Below, piece after piece: positions 18,829 through 28,963 of a stretch of 64,000 nt of DNA. A model generated the notes under the pieces. That model had not been told where the DNA came from and did no database searches. It was given only the letters and a program-made list of their open reading frames with translations. The DNA comes from Pelagomonas calceolata. Taxonomy: Eukaryota > Sar > Pelagophyceae > Pelagomonadales > Pelagomonadaceae. The position numbers were made by a program, and so were the translations under genes. Where the stretch lies: contig CAKKNE010000003.1 of assembly GCA_918797485.1 (NCBI GenBank), positions 1,364,001 to 1,428,000 on the forward strand, read 5' to 3'. The number at the start of each line of letters is the position of its first letter. The first letter of the stretch is position 1.

Positions 18829-19384
18829 GACAGGCCACTACGAGGACGCGTTGTCCGTGAGAGAGGCCGAGTTGTCTATGCTGCGGCGACTTGGCGCAGG
18901 AGAACTAAACATTCTCCTCACCCAGAGCAATCTTGCGAGTACATATGATGCTCTAGGACGTCATCAAGACGCCATGCGGATGTCGCGAGACGTATACTTC
19001 GGGCGTTTGAAGCTCCTCGGCCAGGAACATAGAGACAGCCTCATAGCAGCCCTCAACTACGCGTCGTCCCTTGTTCAAACAGAGCGCTTCGAAGAGGCCA
19101 GGTCGCTGCTGCGCGAATATATGCCCGTGGCACGACGCATTCTCGGTGCGGGTCATGATCACACGCTTAGGATGAGGACGATTTACGCGTCGACGTTCTC
19201 CCTGGACGCCAATGCCACGCTCGACGATCTCCGCGAAGCCAAGACGACGTTCGAGGAGACGAGAAGGACCGCGCAGCGCTTGCTCGGCGGCGCGCACCCG
19301 ATCGTAGCGGCGATTGATATAGAGCTTGAAGTCGCGCGAGCCGCGCTCCGCACCCGCGAGACGCCGTCGCCGGGGGTTGCGTAA
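18829..19384 (+). pseudogene. TPR-half fragment of a MYND/TPR family gene
   Basis: From ~18829 an open frame of ~185 codons corresponds to the TPR half of the 15485-16645 protein (YEDALSVREAELSMLRRLGA; NYASSLVQTERFEEARSLLR; TLDDLREAKTTFEETRRTAQ). It begins without an ATG at the equivalent place and has no MYND or RING-CH part. The frame is uninterrupted to a stop at 19384, so decay is recent or a shorter protein from an internal ATG (around 18881) is still made. The same TLDDLREA coding block exists inverted at 18770-18828, making a ~60-bp inverted repeat. Confidence 0.75.
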
Positions 19385-19464
19385 CTGGTAGCAATTGAGT
19401 GATCCACTGACCCGTGACGACGAGACGCCATCAGTAAGCGAATAATATACACCAACAGATTACT

Positions 19465-22400
19465 CTACAATAGGTCCAGCTTCCGGCCGCTCGACCCGAT
19501 GCCGACGGGAGAGCTAGGTTTTCTCCCACTCGACGACCCACCGAGCGGAGAGCCACCAGCGGATGGAGGTACCGGCGTCGGCGGCCGCGAGTCCTTCGCC
19601 GGCGTCTGCATCGACGCGACGCGCTCCAAGACGCCCGGCGAGTCGGGCCGGCGCATGGGCGTGTCCGAGGCGAGGCGCGACGAGGGCACGGGCGCGTCCT
19701 CGTCCGGCGCCGCTACTAAATAGTCCGCGACGCGGTCCACAATTGTAGAGGTCTTCTCCTCGGGCAGGCCTATTGAATCGACGACGGACACCAGCGCTCG
19801 TAAGACGGCGGCGTGGGCCCTCAAACTCTTGAGTAATTCCGCCGCGGGCCCCGTCTCCCTCCTAAGTCGATTGCGGATCCACAGCAACCCACCGCCGTCG
19901 TCCGCCCGCACGAAGGCCGCGCCGCCTCGGTGCACGTACTGCCGCGTCACGACCCCCTTTGTGCCATTTCGAGGCGTCCGCTGCGCCGCCGACGAGGCTG
20001 CCACTGCTGATGCGGAATCCCGCACGAAATCTAGCCGAGCCGTCAGCGCCCGCTCGACGGCCGCCGACACCTTTTGAGACTTAAGAGCGCCGTTCAGGAT
20101 GGGCACGTGCGCGATGAAGGGATGGATATTGACCCGGACCGTGTACTCCGGCACTTGTACTAGTGTCAAGCGCAGCTGCGTCGCTCGCCTTCTGACAGCT
20201 TGGAGAAAGTCTCCCACCACATGCCCCGAGCAGAGTAACCAATGTAATGCTAATCGATAACACCGGTCTCTAGCGACCACAGAGTCACATTCAAGAGCGA
20301 GCCACTCGTCGCGCCAGCCGCCGTCGCTTTCTAATCCTAGTCCTAGTAACCGAGGTCTTCGGTATAGCGAAGTGCTACCTTCGACCCGACCCACATCTAG
20401 TGGAGCTTCACCCTGGCGTCTTTTACCATTTAGGAACGCCTCGAATTTAGAAAAGCGCGTCGCGTAGTCGTCGCCCTCCAGATCGTCTTGGAGTCGAGGC
20501 GGCACGACCGCTAACAGTACCCTTCTTAGTTTGACCGACTCCAGAGTGACAGACGGCGGCAGATAGCCCGCCAAGACCTGATCTAAAGTGTTCCAGTTCG
20601 TCTCCGGCGCGGGATATTTCAGAAACGTCTGTTTCTTCGTCTCGAAGGTCCCCGTCTCGCCGCACCACAGTCCATACTGGTAATCGAACCTGTTGGCCGG
20701 GTCCGCATTTGAACCGAATCTTGACCGGTAGGCCCTTACATCCACTCGTCGCTCGACGCGATTATAAGCTAATACTTGTATGCGATGGCCCATCGACAAC
20801 GTGTAGATCGACGGCTTCTGGGTTCTCGACCGCCGCCGTTGCGACGGGGGAAACAAGTCGCGCGCGTTGTGCAGGGACCGGTCCATCTGTTGCGCGACGC
20901 GGCCCTCGAGCGTGGGCTGCGACGCGTCCCTTCTGAGCGAGGGTGGCCTTTCTTGGGCATCTTCGACGAGCTGATAATCGCCCGCGATCCTTTGCGCGAC
21001 CATCTGCGCGACCGTCTCGGCCGCCGCTTCGTCCGTACTCACCGTAAAGACAATCGAATGGTTCGCCTCCTCGAAGGCGTTGGCTCTCCCAAAATCCTCC
21101 GGCAATACGTCGGTCTCGACGGGTAGTACTGCTGGTGTACTCAGTGAACGCCAATTGGGGCCCGGCACCCTGCCAGCCTCGGCCAACTGAAACTCGTCCT
21201 CGCCGTCCGGGAAGACGTGGGACCACCTCCTCCTATTGTGACTGAGTCGCTGGAGGACATCAAATTCGTCGTCCTTACGGAACGGATTCACAAACCGCAG
21301 GTGCGCGGGCGCGTCGGCGAGCCGGTCGGGGTCCTCCTGGTGGACCCGCGACGCTTTGGAGGTTTGCTGGCGCTTCTCCTGGGACGCGAGCTCGTTGTGG
21401 AGTAACGACGCGCCTTGGCGCGGCGGCGAGGCCTTCTTGTTCACTAGTCTCGTCTCGTCGGAGGGTCGGCGCTGTTTCGTCGGTCTCGGCGGTGGCGGCC
21501 TGGCTGCCGCTATCGCTTGAGAACCCCCAAGTAAACCAGCGCCCGGGATGGGTCTCGGTGGTGATTGGCCCTTCGTGATCGGATCGCCAAAAGAAGCCCC
21601 TCTTCTCCGACGCATCGGGGGCTGGCTCCGGGCCAAGAAAGAGCTCTCCTGGGGCGGGCTCCCGAACTCACCGGTTATTGTCCTTGAAGGTTTGATGTGA
21701 GGAGTCTCGTCGGCCGGGTCGCCGTAGTAGGCCATCATGTCGTGGGCGTCGAACTTGGCCGCGAGGTCCTCCGGCGCCGGTGTGGGAGGTGGTCGCGGGC
21801 GCGTCGCGAGTTGTCGCGGTCGCTGTTGACTGCCTGATAGCGTTCTTCTCGAGACGGGAGGCGATTTCGAGGCCGTCGTGGAGAGACTTCCGGCGAAGGA
21901 CGCCGCGACGTCGTAGGCATAGGGTAAGGCCTCGTCGTCCTCTTCACTCAGCATCGACGGCGTCCGTCGATGAGTCTGGTCAGGCGTATCGTCTGGTGTC
22001 GACTTGTCCCTCCAAGACAGAGATACTCCACTATCCGACGGGCTTCCGAGGTGGAGCCAGGGCCGCCAGGGCGCGCCGGCCGACGACGCGAGCGACGACG
22101 CGTCCTCATTGGACGCATGCCCTAGAGACTGGGCCAGGTTCCCCGGACTCCCGAACGATACGGACTCTTGCCTATCTCTCGAGGACTTTTTCTGCTGGAT
22201 GAAGCGTCGAGGTCGTTGGAGAGGCGGTTGCGACGTGTCTAGCTCCGCCCCCACCAAGTGAGCGAGCAAATCCGGGACACGCCTTCGTCGCTGAGCTAAT
22301 GCTCGTAACCTCACTTGTTGCTCCTGATCCACAACGGGCTTCAACTCCTCCTCCTCCGGTTCCGTCGTAAGCAGATCCAAGCGCGCCATGCGCCAGCCGT

Positions 22401-23748
22401 CGCGAGCGCGTCGAGGCGCCGCGGCAGCGACCCAAGCGAGCGCGTCGGCCGCTCGCTCGGGGTCGACGAACGACAAATTGATCCAATGAGGAACCTCGTA
22501 GGCCGTAGCTTTCGTGTTGTTGATCCCTCTATGCATGAAGATGGGCGCCGTGTGGAGAGGGGGCACCGCTAGCGACAACATGTCCATGCCAATCCCATTA
22601 TCCATCATGCGCTGCTTCGTAACTCTCGCGAGTCGCGCGTCGACGGCGAAGACGCCACTCCCGGCGGAGATCAAGACTATCGAATTTCCTGTTCTTTGGA
22701 CGTCTCTATCCATGTAGTGCTTCTCCAGTACGTTTAGGGTGAGGTTGATGGCCTCCAGCACGTTGCCGTCGGCGGCGCGGCAGACTCGCAATTCATTCGG
22801 CGGCACTACTGATGCTAGGGATGCGGCGAAGGCCACTAATTCTCGTTTCAGGGCTGATACGAGTGTAGCTGGTTCCGCCTTCGAAGCGGCCTCGTTTTCT
22901 AGCACTACTCGGTAGACGTCTCTGTGTCGCTCGATGCCGCCGCCCGAGACTCGCGCAAACAACACCACGGACAGGGAGTGGTTCACGTCTAATTTCCTCC
23001 ACCTCTGGAGCAAGGGTGCCGCGAAACCGTCGACGAGTCGCTCCACATGCGTCGCGCCGTCCGCCCCACCGGTGGGCTCCCAGGACTCGTAGGACAATTG
23101 CACCAACCAAAAAATGCGTGAAGATCTTGTTCTGAATGTCAATCGCGTCGACGCAACAACACACCCCGACGCGAGCACGCCACAAGATTCTTTCGCTCTC
23201 AGGACGTTCGTCGACGCGCGCATGCCGCCGACCGCGACATGTTGCCCGACATGCAACGTCCTGCCAATCACCAACCGCTTGAAGCGCCACAGGTCCGCCC
23301 GCGACACGAACTGGTCCTTGAACATGAATTCCACGTACTCGGCCGCAGCTTCATTGGCGGGGTCGTTGCACGGTTCTACAGAAGCGTCGGCCCAGGGCGC
23401 GACGTCGAAGGCCTCGGCCACCGGTTTCAGGAGTGACAAAGCGAATCTTTTCGACTTTGTGGTCTCGTCCTCGTCCTTCATGAGCGTGGCCCTCAAAACG
23501 ACGCGCGCGGACTCGTTGTTCTTCGTGCTGAAGTCGACGAAGACGACACCTCCGTCTTTTACATCTGGAAAAGCTGTTGGCGAGACTAATAACTCTTCGC
23601 TGCTAAACGACGAGTCGTGGACGAAGACCTTGACCGTACTGGTTTGTGGTTCCTCGGCCGGCTTCTGTTCCGGACTCGTCTCCATTTTTTTCTCTTGCGC
23701 CGCGTCTCTTATGTACAAAAATGCGAGGTCGCTGGCGCTTCGGCGCAT
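19465..23748 (-). CDS. IML1: IML1/DEPDC5-like GATOR1 subunit
   Basis: 1427 residues, single exon, ATG 23748. DEPDC5/IML1 is the GATOR1 subunit that restrains TORC1 at the lysosome/vacuole when amino acids are scarce. Family blocks seen: FRTRSSRIFWLVQLSYESWE (~195-215), the vWA-like core NSIVLISAGSGVFAVDARL (~355), GIGMDMLSLAVPPLH, FDYQYGLWCGETG with a WNTLDQVLAGY block (~1020-1060), and the C-terminal QYVHRGGAAFVRADDGGG (~1266). A ~350-residue Ser/Pro-rich linker fills the middle. The DEP domain normally between the last two blocks is not visible. Nitrogen/amino-acid control of TORC1 is known for the family; its place in this alga is inferred. Confidence 0.86.
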   Translation of the reverse strand: MRRSASDLAFLYIRDAAQEKKMETSPEQKPAEEPQTSTVKVFVHDSSFSSEELLVSPTAFPDVKDGGVVFVDFSTKNNESARVVLRATLMKDEDETTKSKRFALSLLKPVAEAFDVAPWADASVEPCNDPANEAAAEYVEFMFKDQFVSRADLWRFKRLVIGRTLHVGQHVAVGGMRASTNVLRAKESCGVLASGCVVASTRLTFRTRSSRIFWLVQLSYESWEPTGGADGATHVERLVDGFAAPLLQRWRKLDVNHSLSVVLFARVSGGGIERHRDVYRVVLENEAASKAEPATLVSALKRELVAFAASLASVVPPNELRVCRAADGNVLEAINLTLNVLEKHYMDRDVQRTGNSIVLISAGSGVFAVDARLARVTKQRMMDNGIGMDMLSLAVPPLHTAPIFMHRGINNTKATAYEVPHWINLSFVDPERAADALAWVAAAAPRRARDGWRMARLDLLTTEPEEEELKPVVDQEQQVRLRALAQRRRRVPDLLAHLVGAELDTSQPPLQRPRRFIQQKKSSRDRQESVSFGSPGNLAQSLGHASNEDASSLASSAGAPWRPWLHLGSPSDSGVSLSWRDKSTPDDTPDQTHRRTPSMLSEEDDEALPYAYDVAASFAGSLSTTASKSPPVSRRTLSGSQQRPRQLATRPRPPPTPAPEDLAAKFDAHDMMAYYGDPADETPHIKPSRTITGEFGSPPQESSFLARSQPPMRRRRGASFGDPITKGQSPPRPIPGAGLLGGSQAIAAARPPPPRPTKQRRPSDETRLVNKKASPPRQGASLLHNELASQEKRQQTSKASRVHQEDPDRLADAPAHLRFVNPFRKDDEFDVLQRLSHNRRRWSHVFPDGEDEFQLAEAGRVPGPNWRSLSTPAVLPVETDVLPEDFGRANAFEEANHSIVFTVSTDEAAAETVAQMVAQRIAGDYQLVEDAQERPPSLRRDASQPTLEGRVAQQMDRSLHNARDLFPPSQRRRSRTQKPSIYTLSMGHRIQVLAYNRVERRVDVRAYRSRFGSNADPANRFDYQYGLWCGETGTFETKKQTFLKYPAPETNWNTLDQVLAGYLPPSVTLESVKLRRVLLAVVPPRLQDDLEGDDYATRFSKFEAFLNGKRRQGEAPLDVGRVEGSTSLYRRPRLLGLGLESDGGWRDEWLALECDSVVARDRCYRLALHWLLCSGHVVGDFLQAVRRRATQLRLTLVQVPEYTVRVNIHPFIAHVPILNGALKSQKVSAAVERALTARLDFVRDSASAVAASSAAQRTPRNGTKGVVTRQYVHRGGAAFVRADDGGGLLWIRNRLRRETGPAAELLKSLRAHAAVLRALVSVVDSIGLPEEKTSTIVDRVADYLVAAPDEDAPVPSSRLASDTPMRRPDSPGVLERVASMQTPAKDSRPPTPVPPSAGGSPLGGSSSGRKPSSPVGIGSSGRKLDLL

Positions 23749-24090
23749 GCGCTGGTGGCTCTGATATTATTGGTGCACGGCGCGCGCGGCGCGGTGCGAC
23801 ACTCTGCTGAGAGCAGTTGTCTGGTCTAACACTTCTGCGTGCCGCTGGGAGCTGTTGCTTTGCAGCAGTAACTGTGATGCCGTCCTTGTCACCACGGCAA
23901 CCACAGATTTGAGACACTCGCCCGCAGGGCCTCCGCAGCACTCTGCACCGCGACCGGGAGGAGCTAGCGTGTCGAGACACACTAGCACTGTCCGGAGGCG
24001 TGCGAGTGCGTGTAGACTCAACCAGGAGAAAAGATACGATAAATTCGACTTAGAAGAAACGACAATAAAAACGGCACACCAAAGGATGGA
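23749..24090. other. Intergenic, 342 bp
   Basis: Promoter side of the IML1-like gene and 3' end of the phosphatase gene, both on the minus strand. No motif or gene recognised beyond that. Confidence 0.35.
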
Positions 24091-25104
24091 TCACGCCAGC
24101 GCGATCCGCTCCCGCGCCGTCAGCACGGACTCGAAGTTGTGCCGCGGCGCCTCGTCGACCGCCGAGAGCTCGACATCATCCTCCACGACCAAACCGCAGA
24201 CGACCGCGACGTCGTCCTCCTTGCCGCCCTCGAAGCTCAAGCCGTCGTCGCGCGCCGACGCCGCGAAGGGCGTCACGGCCGCGTCCTCTCCCGCTATTGA
24301 GACTGCGACCCCTGCCAACGTCTCCGCGAGCGCGTCCAACGCTTCGCGCGCGGGGTCCCGGCCCGCGGCGTCGTCCGTCATGCGCTGGACGCGTTTTGAT
24401 AAACCACCAAAGGCGTTCTGGTGCGCCGCCGCGGCCCAGAGCGCCGGTAATCGGGGAGCGATAGTTGCCAGGGTCGTACTATCGAAGACGTTGTCCCAGT
24501 AGCCGTCCGTCGCCGCAATCACCAGGTCGCCGCTCCTCACATGCGCGGCGATGGTGTCCGCGCCGCAGGCGCCCAAATCAGCATCGGCGGGCGCCTCGTC
24601 CGACGCCGAGGCCTGGTAAGGACAATTGAAATAATGGGTTTGGTCGTGGGTCCTTAGTAGTATCCGCGGCCACAATTGTACAACGTCGCCTCGTTTGCGC
24701 GGCGTCGGCCTCAGCACGATCAAGGCGGAGTCGCCGAGGTTCGAGACAGAAAGCGTCGCGTCGTCAAGAGTGGCGACCAACAGAGTCGACGAGCCGCCCT
24801 TTTTGCACAAGACGTCGTCCTTGACCGCCTCCCTTGCTTTCGCGACGGCCTCGTCCGCGGGTCGCCTCTCGGTCACCGCGTGCGCCAATAAACGTCGGCT
24901 GAACGCCCCAGGGTCGACGCCCTCGCGCTTCGACCCGCCGACGCCGTCGGCGACGCCCAACGCCGCCTGCCGCGACGACGCGTAGAAGGCGTCCTCGCCG
25001 TCCTTTTTATCCGGGTGGGGCACGAGGTGGGCGCCGACGAGGAGCTTGAGCGTGCGCCGCGGCGTGCGTGGGCGCAGCGCCCTTGTGGTCGCACTACGCA
25101 GCAT
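24091..25104 (-). CDS. PTC7: PPTC7/PTC7-like PP2C phosphatase, probably mitochondrial
   Basis: 337 residues from ATG 25104. The first ~20 residues (MLRSATTRALRPRTPRRTLK) are Arg-rich without acids, as in mitochondrial presequences. PP2C metal and core motifs are present: KKDGEDAFY (~33), GVADGVGG (~50-57), GGSSTLL, NLGDSAL, DGYWDN (~198) and a final DDVAVV (~300). THYFNCPYQ at ~155 is a signature of the PPTC7/Ptc7 branch. In yeast Ptc7 dephosphorylates coenzyme Q biosynthesis proteins in the matrix; the same role here is inferred. The dispersed GCTAG palindrome lies at 25189-25211, ~85 bp upstream. Confidence 0.88.
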   Translation of the reverse strand: MLRSATTRALRPRTPRRTLKLLVGAHLVPHPDKKDGEDAFYASSRQAALGVADGVGGSKREGVDPGAFSRRLLAHAVTERRPADEAVAKAREAVKDDVLCKKGGSSTLLVATLDDATLSVSNLGDSALIVLRPTPRKRGDVVQLWPRILLRTHDQTHYFNCPYQASASDEAPADADLGACGADTIAAHVRSGDLVIAATDGYWDNVFDSTTLATIAPRLPALWAAAAHQNAFGGLSKRVQRMTDDAAGRDPAREALDALAETLAGVAVSIAGEDAAVTPFAASARDDGLSFEGGKEDDVAVVCGLVVEDDVELSAVDEAPRHNFESVLTARERIALA

Positions 25105-25188
25105 GGGAAATGATGGGAAGCACTTATATGAAGGCCTGGGGCTGTAATTCGCCTGCCAATCCAGCAGCGCCGCGGCAGCTGGCTTTGC

Positions 25189-25211
25189 GCTAGTGTCTTA
25201 CCGACGCTAGC
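25189..25211 (-). promoter_or_regulatory. Dispersed GCTAG palindrome, copy upstream of PTC7-like gene
   Basis: A 23-bp imperfect palindrome with arms GCTAGCG and CACTAGC and centre GTAAGA (minus orientation), in the divergent promoter between the phosphatase gene and the PhyH gene. One of the two best copies of a motif found 5' of about ten genes here. Confidence 0.65.
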
Positions 25212-25414
25212 TGCGCAGGCTGCGCGCTTGGGCAATTAGGGCAAACAGGAGCAAGCAGGGACGGTCTGGACACATTAGCATTGCCACAATCGATACGTGC
25301 AAAGACACGACTGGCAGTTTTGCGCGTGGTGCCACTGGTGGCTCCCAGCAGTGCACTGCTCTCACAAGAGTGCAGGGCTCAAACGTGCTCAAAACGTGCT
25401 CATAGCGGGCACAA

Positions 25415-26473
25415 ATGAGCTCGGACGACGAGGATGAGGCCTCAGCACGCCTCGTGGCAGCCGTGCGGCTGGCCGAGGCCGGTGCCACGGCGCGAGCGAC
25501 CGGCGACGAGAAGAAGGCCAAGAAGCGCTACCGCAAGGCCGTGAAGCAAGCCGCCGCCGCCTGCACGAGCGGTGTCGCCTCCGCCGCCGCGCTCGCCGAG
25601 GACCTGTTGACCCGGGTCGAGCAGCACGACGCGCCCACCGAAGCTCTGCCGGACCTGCGCACGAATATCGAAGATCTCGACGACGCGGCGACCGCGCTGG
25701 CGGCCGGCGGCGTTTGTCTGCTGGAGGAATGCGTGCACGTCACGGAGGCCGGCGGCATGATGCAGAGTGCATACATCACGTTGGATCTCGTCCGGGCCGC
25801 CACGCGCGACCAGTACGGCGACGACGCGCATTTCTCGTTCAAGGAGGCGGCGCGGCGCTGCAAGGGCCGCATCGACGCGCGGCTCGACGCGAGCGACGTG
25901 GAACCGTGGTCCATGGCCACGAAGGCCCTCCGCGACTACGCCGCACACCTCAGCGACGTGCTCCGGCCGTTGATCGATCGCGTCCTGGGCGACGACGCGA
26001 AGTTGGCCTACGTGGGCCTCGTGTCGTCGGGCCCCGGCTCGGTCGCGCAGCCGTGGCACGCCGACGGCGTGCCGCTCTTCCCCGGCAGCAACGACCTGCC
26101 GGCGCACGCTTTGAACTGCTTCGCGCCGATCGTGAATGTTTCGAGACGAATGGGCCCGACCGAGTTCGTGCCCGCGTCGCACAAGCCGGGCCCCGTGGCG
26201 CGCGCGCTGGAAGCCGCGCTGCAGCGGGGCCGCGAGCCGGCCGACGTCTTCAGCCCGGAGCTCTCCGTCGGCGACGTTTTGGTCTACGACCAGCGGACGG
26301 TGCACCGCGGCGTCCCGAACCGGACGAAGGACGAGCGGCCCATCCTCTACCTGTTGTTCGCGCGCCCCTGGTTCCGAGAACACATAAACTTCGGGGAGAC
26401 GTCGCTCTTCGACCGGAATCGCGACCGGCGCCCGGCAGCGAAGAAGAAGCGGCGACGGCCGGCGCCAGAGTAA
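25415..26473 (+). CDS. PhyH-like Fe(II)/2OG dioxygenase
   Basis: 352 residues from ATG 25415. The N-terminal ~75 residues are charged/helical with a TPR-like feel. The catalytic domain shows iron ligands H and D in QPWHADGVPLF (~215) and the distal H in QRTVHRGVPN (~296), followed by an Arg ~11 residues later for 2-oxoglutarate, the phytanoyl-CoA dioxygenase pattern. GDVLVYD precedes the second His as usual. PhyH proteins hydroxylate lipids, sterols or small molecules; substrate cannot be told. The Lys/Arg-rich end (PAAKKKRRRP) resembles a nuclear localisation signal, odd for a metabolic PhyH. Confidence 0.84.
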   Translation: MSSDDEDEASARLVAAVRLAEAGATARATGDEKKAKKRYRKAVKQAAAACTSGVASAAALAEDLLTRVEQHDAPTEALPDLRTNIEDLDDAATALAAGGVCLLEECVHVTEAGGMMQSAYITLDLVRAATRDQYGDDAHFSFKEAARRCKGRIDARLDASDVEPWSMATKALRDYAAHLSDVLRPLIDRVLGDDAKLAYVGLVSSGPGSVAQPWHADGVPLFPGSNDLPAHALNCFAPIVNVSRRMGPTEFVPASHKPGPVARALEAALQRGREPADVFSPELSVGDVLVYDQRTVHRGVPNRTKDERPILYLLFARPWFREHINFGETSLFDRNRDRRPAAKKKRRRPAPE

Positions 26474-26951
26474 TCGACTTGTAGGATGTATCTTGAAGCC
26501 TCGACGCGCCGACGGGCGTTCGGCCGGATTTCTGTGACGGTGCTAGTGCCAGCCGGCAGGGTCTATGGGCGGAGCTTCTAGGGGGGGAGCCACCGCGCGT
26601 CGGGCGTCAGGCCGCACCAGTGTACCAGCGCGATGCGAGCGGTCTTTTCAAGAAGATCCAGAAGACTCCGTCCGAGCTGGGAGGGGATGCAGAGACCTCC
26701 GCCAGCGAGCTTCACCCTAGCGCGTTTTCAGCCCGGCGCGGGGCGCGCTTCTGGACAGCGACGTTTATTGCGGCGCGCCGCCCCTACCGCCACGCGCAGC
26801 AGCCCCACGGCGCGCGCGGCCCTTTTGCCTTCGGCAGAAGCAGCCCGCATCGCAAAAAGGCAGGCCAGCGCGGCGGTTCTGTCATAACAGCACACAGCGA
26901 GGCAGGGCGCAGAAGCAGCCCCCGCGCCGCAAACCGGTATAAAGTAGTAAG
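26474..26951. other. Intergenic, 478 bp
   Basis: Contains a GC-rich segment at about 26538-26610 (ACGGTGCTAG, then TGGGCGGAGC) repeated in diverged form at 36735-36790, also downstream of a plus-strand gene. Later part has near-repeats of GCAGAAGCAGCCC (26831 and 26909). Holds the promoter of the LtrA gene; no gene called. Confidence 0.45.
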
Positions 26952-28844
26952 ATGGGCCTCGGCCGCAGCAAGGAGGAGGAGCCGCCCGACGATGCGGCGC
27001 CCCCGGCGCCGGCCGAGACGCCGCCGGCGGCGGGGATCACCTCCGACGAGGAGGAGGCCGTCCAGGTGCGCAAGGCGGCGCGCGCGCGGCGCGTCAAGGG
27101 CATCACGGGCAGCCCCGGCGTCCACTCCTTCCACAAGCAGAAGAACTGGGGCGGCGAGACGCCTTCTAGGAGACAAGAACTAGCCCGCCGCGTGCAGGAG
27201 CACCACGACGCCATTTTTGACACCGACGCGACGATGTTCGACGCGTCGCAGAGGGATGTGGGCGTCTTCGAAATTATTGATGGGCCCTACACGCCCCCCA
27301 TGACGCTCGACGAGTACGAGGAGGAACTCGATGGCGAGGAGTACAAGTCGTCGTGGGACGAGTTGTTTTTCGATTTAGCATTAGTGGCGGCCTTCGGCAT
27401 GCTCGCGAACATTTTGAGGGCGGGCGGCCACAAGAGCCCGCACGACCACGGCGAGGACGAGCACCACGACGACCACGAGGACCATCGCCGCTTATCGGGC
27501 GGCTTTGAGCTCGTGCCCACTTCCTTCCACAACGCCATCATCCTTTATTGTCTTGAGACGTCGGCCGTCATTGCGGTAAGACGCTTCACGGACGGTCATA
27601 GGAGCCAGTGGCGCCGCAACGACCTCGTCGGTAGCGTACTACTCCTAGCTCGGGCCGTCTGCGTGTTGGGGATGGCCGCCTGCGCCATTGATGCGGAGGA
27701 GGGCATCTGGCGCTTCCACGCGTTTGCTGTTGTGGCTAATGGTATTGGTCTGATATCAGTGTTAGATTCGTTATGGTCGCGGCCCAAGCGCTGGAGAACA
27801 TTAAAAACGGAAGCCATCAACCTGACGCTGAACATCGTCTTCTCGCTCATTTACGCCTGCCTCTTCTGCCCCCAGATCGGCGACATGATGACGCGGCACA
27901 CCGAGGACCACGAAGATAAGGTGCGGAACACGGCGGCCGACATCGCTTTCCTCATCTGGGGCCTCTACACGCCCTTCATGTTCTGCGGGTCCTGGATGCT
28001 GCCCGGCGCCGGCATCGCGATCGGCGAGCACGAGCACCACCACGACGAGGAGCGGGGCCACGACTACTACGTGAACCATGATGGGATCGTGCCGGTGAAC
28101 GTCGAGTACGTCTCGGAAAGATTTGGGTTATTGATCATCATCACGTGCGGCGAGTCGTTATTTGCCGGCGCGGCCATCGTCGCGTCGTCGAGGAGCATGC
28201 TGAGTTTGTTGATGGCCGGGTTATGTGTCTATTTCGCTCTCCTGGTCAAGTTACTGTATTTCGAGCTGCAGGGCCACGTGAGCGAGCACGCCATGGACAT
28301 TAGTCAAATAAATGGGGTGCTGTGGACGCTGGCCCATCTGCCGGTCTTCGTGTGCTCGGCCGGAGCCGGGGCGGTCTTGCACTGGGCGGCCATCGACCCG
28401 CAGGAGAACCGGTGGCAGATCGACGAGCGCAACCTGTTTCTGGGGTTCACGTGCCTGCTCCTCTTCTCGCTGTCGCTCATCATGCTCCTCCACGGCCGCC
28501 TGCACAACGACCGCAAGCACTGGTGGACGAAGAAGTACACCCGGATCTTCGTGCGCATGGCGCTCTCGGTCATCATGATCTCGGGCATCCAGATCAAGGA
28601 CCACGACAACCTGTGGGTGCTCATCTACGTCTGCTCGTTCATGACGGTGGACTTCATCTACGAGTTCGTTTGTAAAAGAGCGATCTCCTCAGAACACGCC
28701 CGCGAGGTCAAGGAGCACTCCTCGCCGGATCTCAGCGCTTCCTCCAAGCACCACAAGCACCACAACAAGCACGATCATCATGCTTCGCCCGCGGCGCCGC
28801 CCGACCCGGCGCCGGCACCGGACGACCACAAGCACGAAGCCTAG
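26952..28844 (+). CDS. LtrA-family polytopic membrane protein with His-rich loops
   Basis: 630 residues from ATG 26952. After ~130 hydrophilic residues comes the LtrA hallmark SSWDELFFDLALVAAFG (~132-149), then about nine to ten hydrophobic spans to ~595, including ERFGLLIIITCGESLFAG (~386), the second conserved LtrA block. LtrA (low temperature requirement A) proteins are widespread in bacteria and algae; their transported or sensed molecule is unknown. Three His/Asp/Glu-rich tracts stand out: HDHGEDEHHDDHEDH (~163), GEHEHHHDEERGHDYY (~358) and a His/Lys tail (~598-612). These could bind zinc or another metal; that is inference. Confidence 0.84.
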   Translation: MGLGRSKEEEPPDDAAPPAPAETPPAAGITSDEEEAVQVRKAARARRVKGITGSPGVHSFHKQKNWGGETPSRRQELARRVQEHHDAIFDTDATMFDASQRDVGVFEIIDGPYTPPMTLDEYEEELDGEEYKSSWDELFFDLALVAAFGMLANILRAGGHKSPHDHGEDEHHDDHEDHRRLSGGFELVPTSFHNAIILYCLETSAVIAVRRFTDGHRSQWRRNDLVGSVLLLARAVCVLGMAACAIDAEEGIWRFHAFAVVANGIGLISVLDSLWSRPKRWRTLKTEAINLTLNIVFSLIYACLFCPQIGDMMTRHTEDHEDKVRNTAADIAFLIWGLYTPFMFCGSWMLPGAGIAIGEHEHHHDEERGHDYYVNHDGIVPVNVEYVSERFGLLIIITCGESLFAGAAIVASSRSMLSLLMAGLCVYFALLVKLLYFELQGHVSEHAMDISQINGVLWTLAHLPVFVCSAGAGAVLHWAAIDPQENRWQIDERNLFLGFTCLLLFSLSLIMLLHGRLHNDRKHWWTKKYTRIFVRMALSVIMISGIQIKDHDNLWVLIYVCSFMTVDFIYEFVCKRAISSEHAREVKEHSSPDLSASSKHHKHHNKHDHHASPAAPPDPAPAPDDHKHEA

Positions 28845-28963
28845 TCCATGGCGTCAAGGACTGCAGCAATTAATTCCCGCGCCGCGCGCCCCGCGGCCAT
28901 CGTACAACATTCTAAGTTACCACAAAGTCACAAGTTAGAAACGCCGCCGCGCCGGATCGCGAG

